Shown here in pieces: positions 61,418-64,000 of a stretch of DNA of 64,000 nt. Position 1 is the first letter of the stretch, and each line of letters starts with the position of its first letter. Position numbers and translations under genes: made by a program. The notes under the pieces were generated by a model. The model saw only the letters and a program-made list of their open reading frames with translations, did not search any database and was not told where the DNA came from. The stretch is from the NCBI RefSeq assembly GCF_037892425.1, contig NZ_JBBKTT010000001.1, forward strand, positions 1,550,001 through 1,614,000, in the 5' to 3' direction. The DNA comes from Lacibacter sp. H375. GTDB lineage: Bacteria; Bacteroidota; Bacteroidia; Chitinophagales; Chitinophagaceae.

Positions 61418-62389
61418 TTAAAACTGAATTACAAAAATACTTCCACGTGGGGTATTGTTCATCACAAATATGTCACCATTGTGATCGGTAATAATCTTGC
61501 GGGTGAGGTATAAACCAAGCCCCGTACCTTTTGCTTTGCGTGTGTTTTCGTTACCGCTACGGTAAAACTTTTCAAATATCTTCTGCTTCTCTTCGTCGGG
61601 CACACCCATGCCTTCATCACTTACTTTGATCTGCGTTGTTTCGTTATCATCCATCAGGTCGATATACACGGGGCTTTCTTTTGGAGCATATTTGAGAGCG
61701 TTATCAATCAAATTGCTCAAAGCGATCTGGATCAGCAATTCATCACCTTCTATATAAAAGTCTTTATCAGCACTTGCTTCAATGCGTCGGTTGGGATACC
61801 GGTTCTTGTAATCGCTCACTACCGTTTCCACTACATCAGCGAGATTTACTTCTTCGTGCTCTCGCTGGAAATTTTTTTCTTCCATTTGCGATGCAAGAAG
61901 AATATTATTGGTGAGAATGTTCAATCGGTTGGTTTCGCTCAAGGCACTCAATAGGAGTTTCTGTTGCTGCACCTCATCGAGCTTGCGACGTAATACTGTT
62001 TCAATGCTGAGGCGGGTAGTGGCGATGGGTGTTTTTAATTCATGTGTAATAGCCATCATAAAATTCTGTTGCAGGGCCGAAACTTCGATTTGCTTACGAA
62101 TGGAACGATAGACAAACACCGCACCTGCAAGGATCAATGCTAGAAAGGTAATGCCTTCACCAATGTATTTGGCTGATTGTCTTTTCTGAAAAAGCAAGGT
62201 TTCATCACGCAACAGATCATAGTTAGGATCGTCAAGTTTTAATTGAGCAAGTTTCAAGGCTGTCATATCAGCACTTTGGCGCTCGAGTGAAACAAACCAC
62301 CACACTAATGCTGCTATTACATAAATAAGGAGGATCCAGAACCAGAACGAGAAATTACGGAAACTATATACTTTATTGGTATAAGCCAT
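61418..62389 (-). CDS. Membrane sensor histidine kinase
   Basis: 323 residues. Two membrane helices (~13-34 and ~77-95) flank a short ~40-residue periplasmic loop. The HisKA domain has His116 in AITHELKTPIATTR, and the N box (IALSNLIDNALKYAPKESPV), G1 (VSDEGMGVP), F and G2 (GTGLGLYLTRKIITDHNGDI) boxes of HATPase_c follow. The short sensor loop suggests detection within the membrane or through a partner. The start ATG lies inside the gldH stop region (TAATG), which indicates translational coupling with gldH upstream. Confidence 0.95.
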   Translation of the reverse strand: MAYTNKVYSFRNFSFWFWILLIYVIAALVWWFVSLERQSADMTALKLAQLKLDDPNYDLLRDETLLFQKRQSAKYIGEGITFLALILAGAVFVYRSIRKQIEVSALQQNFMMAITHELKTPIATTRLSIETVLRRKLDEVQQQKLLLSALSETNRLNILTNNILLASQMEEKNFQREHEEVNLADVVETVVSDYKNRYPNRRIEASADKDFYIEGDELLIQIALSNLIDNALKYAPKESPVYIDLMDDNETTQIKVSDEGMGVPDEEKQKIFEKFYRSGNENTRKAKGTGLGLYLTRKIITDHNGDIFVMNNTPRGSIFVIQF

Positions 62390-62892
62390 TATGATTTTGC
62401 TTTTTCAATACGTATACCGGCATTCATGACATGTAACAAAGGATTGTCACGCATTGTTTGTTGCAGCCTGATAGTATAGTTACCCTGTTTGGTAAACCTG
62501 ATATTATTGAACAGGGGATAACGCACTTCCCAGATGTCGCTCATGCCGGTGCCAATCCATTTTCCTTCCTGATCTTGCAGGGTCAATTCAAAGCGTTCTT
62601 TTTGAAAGGTACTATCACCGGGTTGGCGGGTTGAAAGAAAGAGCCAGATGTTTTTATACGCATAAGCATCTGTATGACGCAACGTAACAAGTACATTATA
62701 AGTTGATACGGTATCGGTGATATTGAACACTACCTCAGGTTGAAAATCATAAGTCCATTGGTGCTTAGGGATCTCAGCATTTTTTTCGAAGGCGTCAATG
62801 GAACTGCAACTGCCCAGTAAAACGGAAGAAAAAATAAGTGAACTTGCGATGAATGAATTTGCAAGAGTATGTAAGCGCTGCAATGATTTCAA
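62389..62892 (-). CDS. gldH: Gliding motility lipoprotein GldH
   Basis: 167 residues from the TTG at 62892, which gives a lipoprotein signal (LIFSSVLLGSC, Cys29). There is no ATG in the open part. A second TTG at 62883 and a TTG at 62952 are alternatives, and the latter would read through the WNLDFGIWNL repeat. Mature motifs CSSIDAFEKNAEIPKHQWTY, FNITDTVSTYNVLVTLRHTD and RYPLFNNIRFTKQGNYTIRL fit GldH, a lipoprotein needed for gliding in Flavobacterium and linked to T9SS function. Its stop overlaps the start of the sensor kinase. Confidence 0.88.
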   Translation of the reverse strand: MKSLQRLHTLANSFIASSLIFSSVLLGSCSSIDAFEKNAEIPKHQWTYDFQPEVVFNITDTVSTYNVLVTLRHTDAYAYKNIWLFLSTRQPGDSTFQKERFELTLQDQEGKWIGTGMSDIWEVRYPLFNNIRFTKQGNYTIRLQQTMRDNPLLHVMNAGIRIEKAKS

Positions 62893-62913
62893 GCGTAATG
62901 TTTTTACAAAGTT

Positions 62914-62956
62914 CAAATTCCAAATCCCAAAATCCAAATTCCAAAACCCCAATTCC
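62914..62956. repeat. Degenerate AAATTCCAAAT-type short repeats
   Basis: Successive units such as AAATTCC, AAATCCC, AAATCC, AAATTCC and CCCAATTCC run for ~43 nt upstream of gldH. Read on the minus strand they encode the WNLDFGIWNL pattern. I recall such strings as dispersed repeats in Bacteroidota intergenic regions. They obscure the gldH start. Confidence 0.6.
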
Positions 62957-62996
62957 GGCTACGAGGGTTCCTTTCTATTTAATTAATAGTATTAAA

Positions 62997-63875
62997 TTAA
63001 AGAATATTCAAGACCTGTTCTTTGGCTTTTTCCAGTTCATCTTTCATGAGCACCACCAGTTTCTGGATGCCGGAGTCGTAGGCTTTGGCACCGGTGGTAT
63101 TAATTTCACGACCAATTTCCTGCAACACAAAACCGAGTTTCTTTCCTTTTGATTCGTCAGCTTCTTTCAGGATATTGAGGAAATAGTCGCAATGGTTGCG
63201 CAAACGCACCTGCTCTTCGCTAATGTCGATCTTTTCAATGTAGTAGATCATCTCCTGCTCAAGTCTGTTTACATCATAATTCTCTTTTCCTACCTGCTCT
63301 TCCATCTTGCGACGGAGTTCTTCTTTCATTTTATGTTGACGAAGCGGTTCAAGTTCAGAAATTTTTTCCTGGTAGGCGAGTATATTATTAATACGTTCGA
63401 TGAGATCTTTTTCTAAAGCCGCACCTTCAAGCAGGCGGTGCTTATTAATAGCATCGATCGCATTTTGCAGCGTTTGTTTGAACTGCCCGTATTGATCTTC
63501 GCTTAAAATATCGGTGTTGGGAACAACCACATCAGGCAAACGTAACATTGCTGCCAACACATATTCACTCAACCCGATATTTAAATCATCCGCCACTTCT
63601 TTCAATGGCTGAAAATAAGCTTTGGCCATTTCCTTATTAATGGTGATGGCGCCATTGCCTCCGTTTTGCTTTAATAAGATATTGCAATCGATCGTACCAC
63701 GCATCAGTTGCTCCGACAATATTGTACGGATCGCAAACTCATATGGTTTTAATAAGGGAGTAATTTTTAAATTGAGTTCAAACTGTTTTCCGTTGAGAGA
63801 TTTTATTTCAACCAGGAATGTTTTATCGCCGGCGGCCTCTTCGGTTCTTCCAAAACCGGTCATTGATTTAAGCAT
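62997..63875 (-). CDS. yicC: YicC/YloC family endoribonuclease-like protein
   Basis: 292 residues, the usual length. The start MLKSMTGFGRTEEAAGDKTF is diagnostic, as are VEIKSLNGKQFELNLKITPL, the coiled-coil middle (EPLRQHKMKEELRRKMEEQV) and the C-terminal GKKLGFVLQEIGREINTTGA with KAYDSGIQKLVVLMKDELEK. Members are linked to RNA turnover and stationary-phase survival. In many Bacteroidota the guanylate kinase gene follows yicC, but here the next gene on the strand is gldH. Confidence 0.94.
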   Translation of the reverse strand: MLKSMTGFGRTEEAAGDKTFLVEIKSLNGKQFELNLKITPLLKPYEFAIRTILSEQLMRGTIDCNILLKQNGGNGAITINKEMAKAYFQPLKEVADDLNIGLSEYVLAAMLRLPDVVVPNTDILSEDQYGQFKQTLQNAIDAINKHRLLEGAALEKDLIERINNILAYQEKISELEPLRQHKMKEELRRKMEEQVGKENYDVNRLEQEMIYYIEKIDISEEQVRLRNHCDYFLNILKEADESKGKKLGFVLQEIGREINTTGAKAYDSGIQKLVVLMKDELEKAKEQVLNIL

Positions 63876-64000
63876 AGCTTATTTTTAAGCAATGTAAAGA
63901 ATTTCGTTTGTTCGGGGTGATTTAATTAAAACAAGCTTGTGTAGTAGTATAACGACAGGAAAAATTTTTAAACAGATTGTTGCGTTATAAAAAATGAAAG

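Noticed and set aside
1-64000. tRNA, rRNA, insertion sequence or prophage genes
   Set aside because: None recognised by eye on either strand. A covariance-model scan for tRNA and ncRNA would be decisive.
63876-64000. Possible plus-strand gene start (ATG at 63994) at the window end
   Set aside because: Only two codons are visible, which is too little to support a call.

Overview
The window looks like a chromosomal segment of a Bacteroidota bacterium, most likely of the family Chitinophagaceae. The evidence is two SusC/SusD outer-membrane nutrient-uptake pairs, a type IX secretion (T9SS) C-terminal sorting domain on at least two proteins, the gliding lipoprotein GldH, BamA followed by two Skp/OmpH genes, many lipoproteins, few Shine-Dalgarno sites, and promoters of the Bacteroidota type (TAnnTTTG). 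No rRNA, tRNA, CRISPR array, insertion sequence or prophage was recognised. Family-level placement is inference from gene content.

Layout. 1-6500: the edge of a DUF2461 gene, an AraC regulator, and a two-gene surface-protein unit: a 1189-residue Asp-rich calcium-repeat protein with exact 210-bp tandem repeats, then a T9SS-sorted partner. 6592-11140: a stand-alone NUMOD4/HNH endonuclease-like gene, NAD-dependent DNA ligase and an amidohydrolase lipoprotein. 11255-22649: a starch-type polysaccharide utilisation locus made of a divergent AraC regulator, a T9SS-secreted GH13 amylase, SusC, SusD, a SusE-like and a SusF-like lipoprotein. The amylase would cut glucan at the surface, the SusD/E/F-like lipoproteins would bind it and SusC would import it.

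22773-30801: housekeeping envelope and translation genes (uppS, bamA, two skp-like genes, murI, rpmH, rnpA, yidD, tag). The 55-residue rpmH is a short gene placed here by hand. 30875-37245: superoxide dismutase, a small lipoprotein, tadA, and a tight five-gene plus-strand run (aldehyde dehydrogenase, glutathione peroxidase, HlyIII-type membrane protein, metallo-beta-lactamase-fold hydrolase, four-helix membrane protein) whose upstream region holds two copies of an AGGT-N7-ACCT palindrome. 37365-42212: a second SusC/SusD pair with no hydrolase beside it.

42571-49244: an SMR exporter resembling the guanidinium exporter Gdx, dusB, then a plus-strand phospholipid cluster (CPBP protease, cdsA, lipoprotein, psd). 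After psd, a compact 460-bp unit carries an S23/IVP-type four-helix-bundle gene between inverted GTGAGTAGTGA-type repeats, wedged exactly between two convergent stop codons. A YjjG-type nucleotidase and a short-chain dehydrogenase follow. 49451-60666: BatD-like protein, TPR lipoprotein, sterol-desaturase family protein, MbfA-like ferritin/VIT1 fusion, a GH130-like lipoprotein and several orphan genes of unknown function. 60693-63875: a minus-strand run of yicC, gldH, a sensor kinase and a response regulator, with gldH and the kinase overlapping.

The points most worth a second look are the four-helix-bundle repeat unit (47259-47720), the 210-bp repeat surface protein with its 21-bp-spaced upstream direct repeat, the paired palindromes before the aldehyde dehydrogenase operon, and the coupling of gldH to a two-component system. 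Nothing here proves an undescribed system. These are hypotheses from direct reading.
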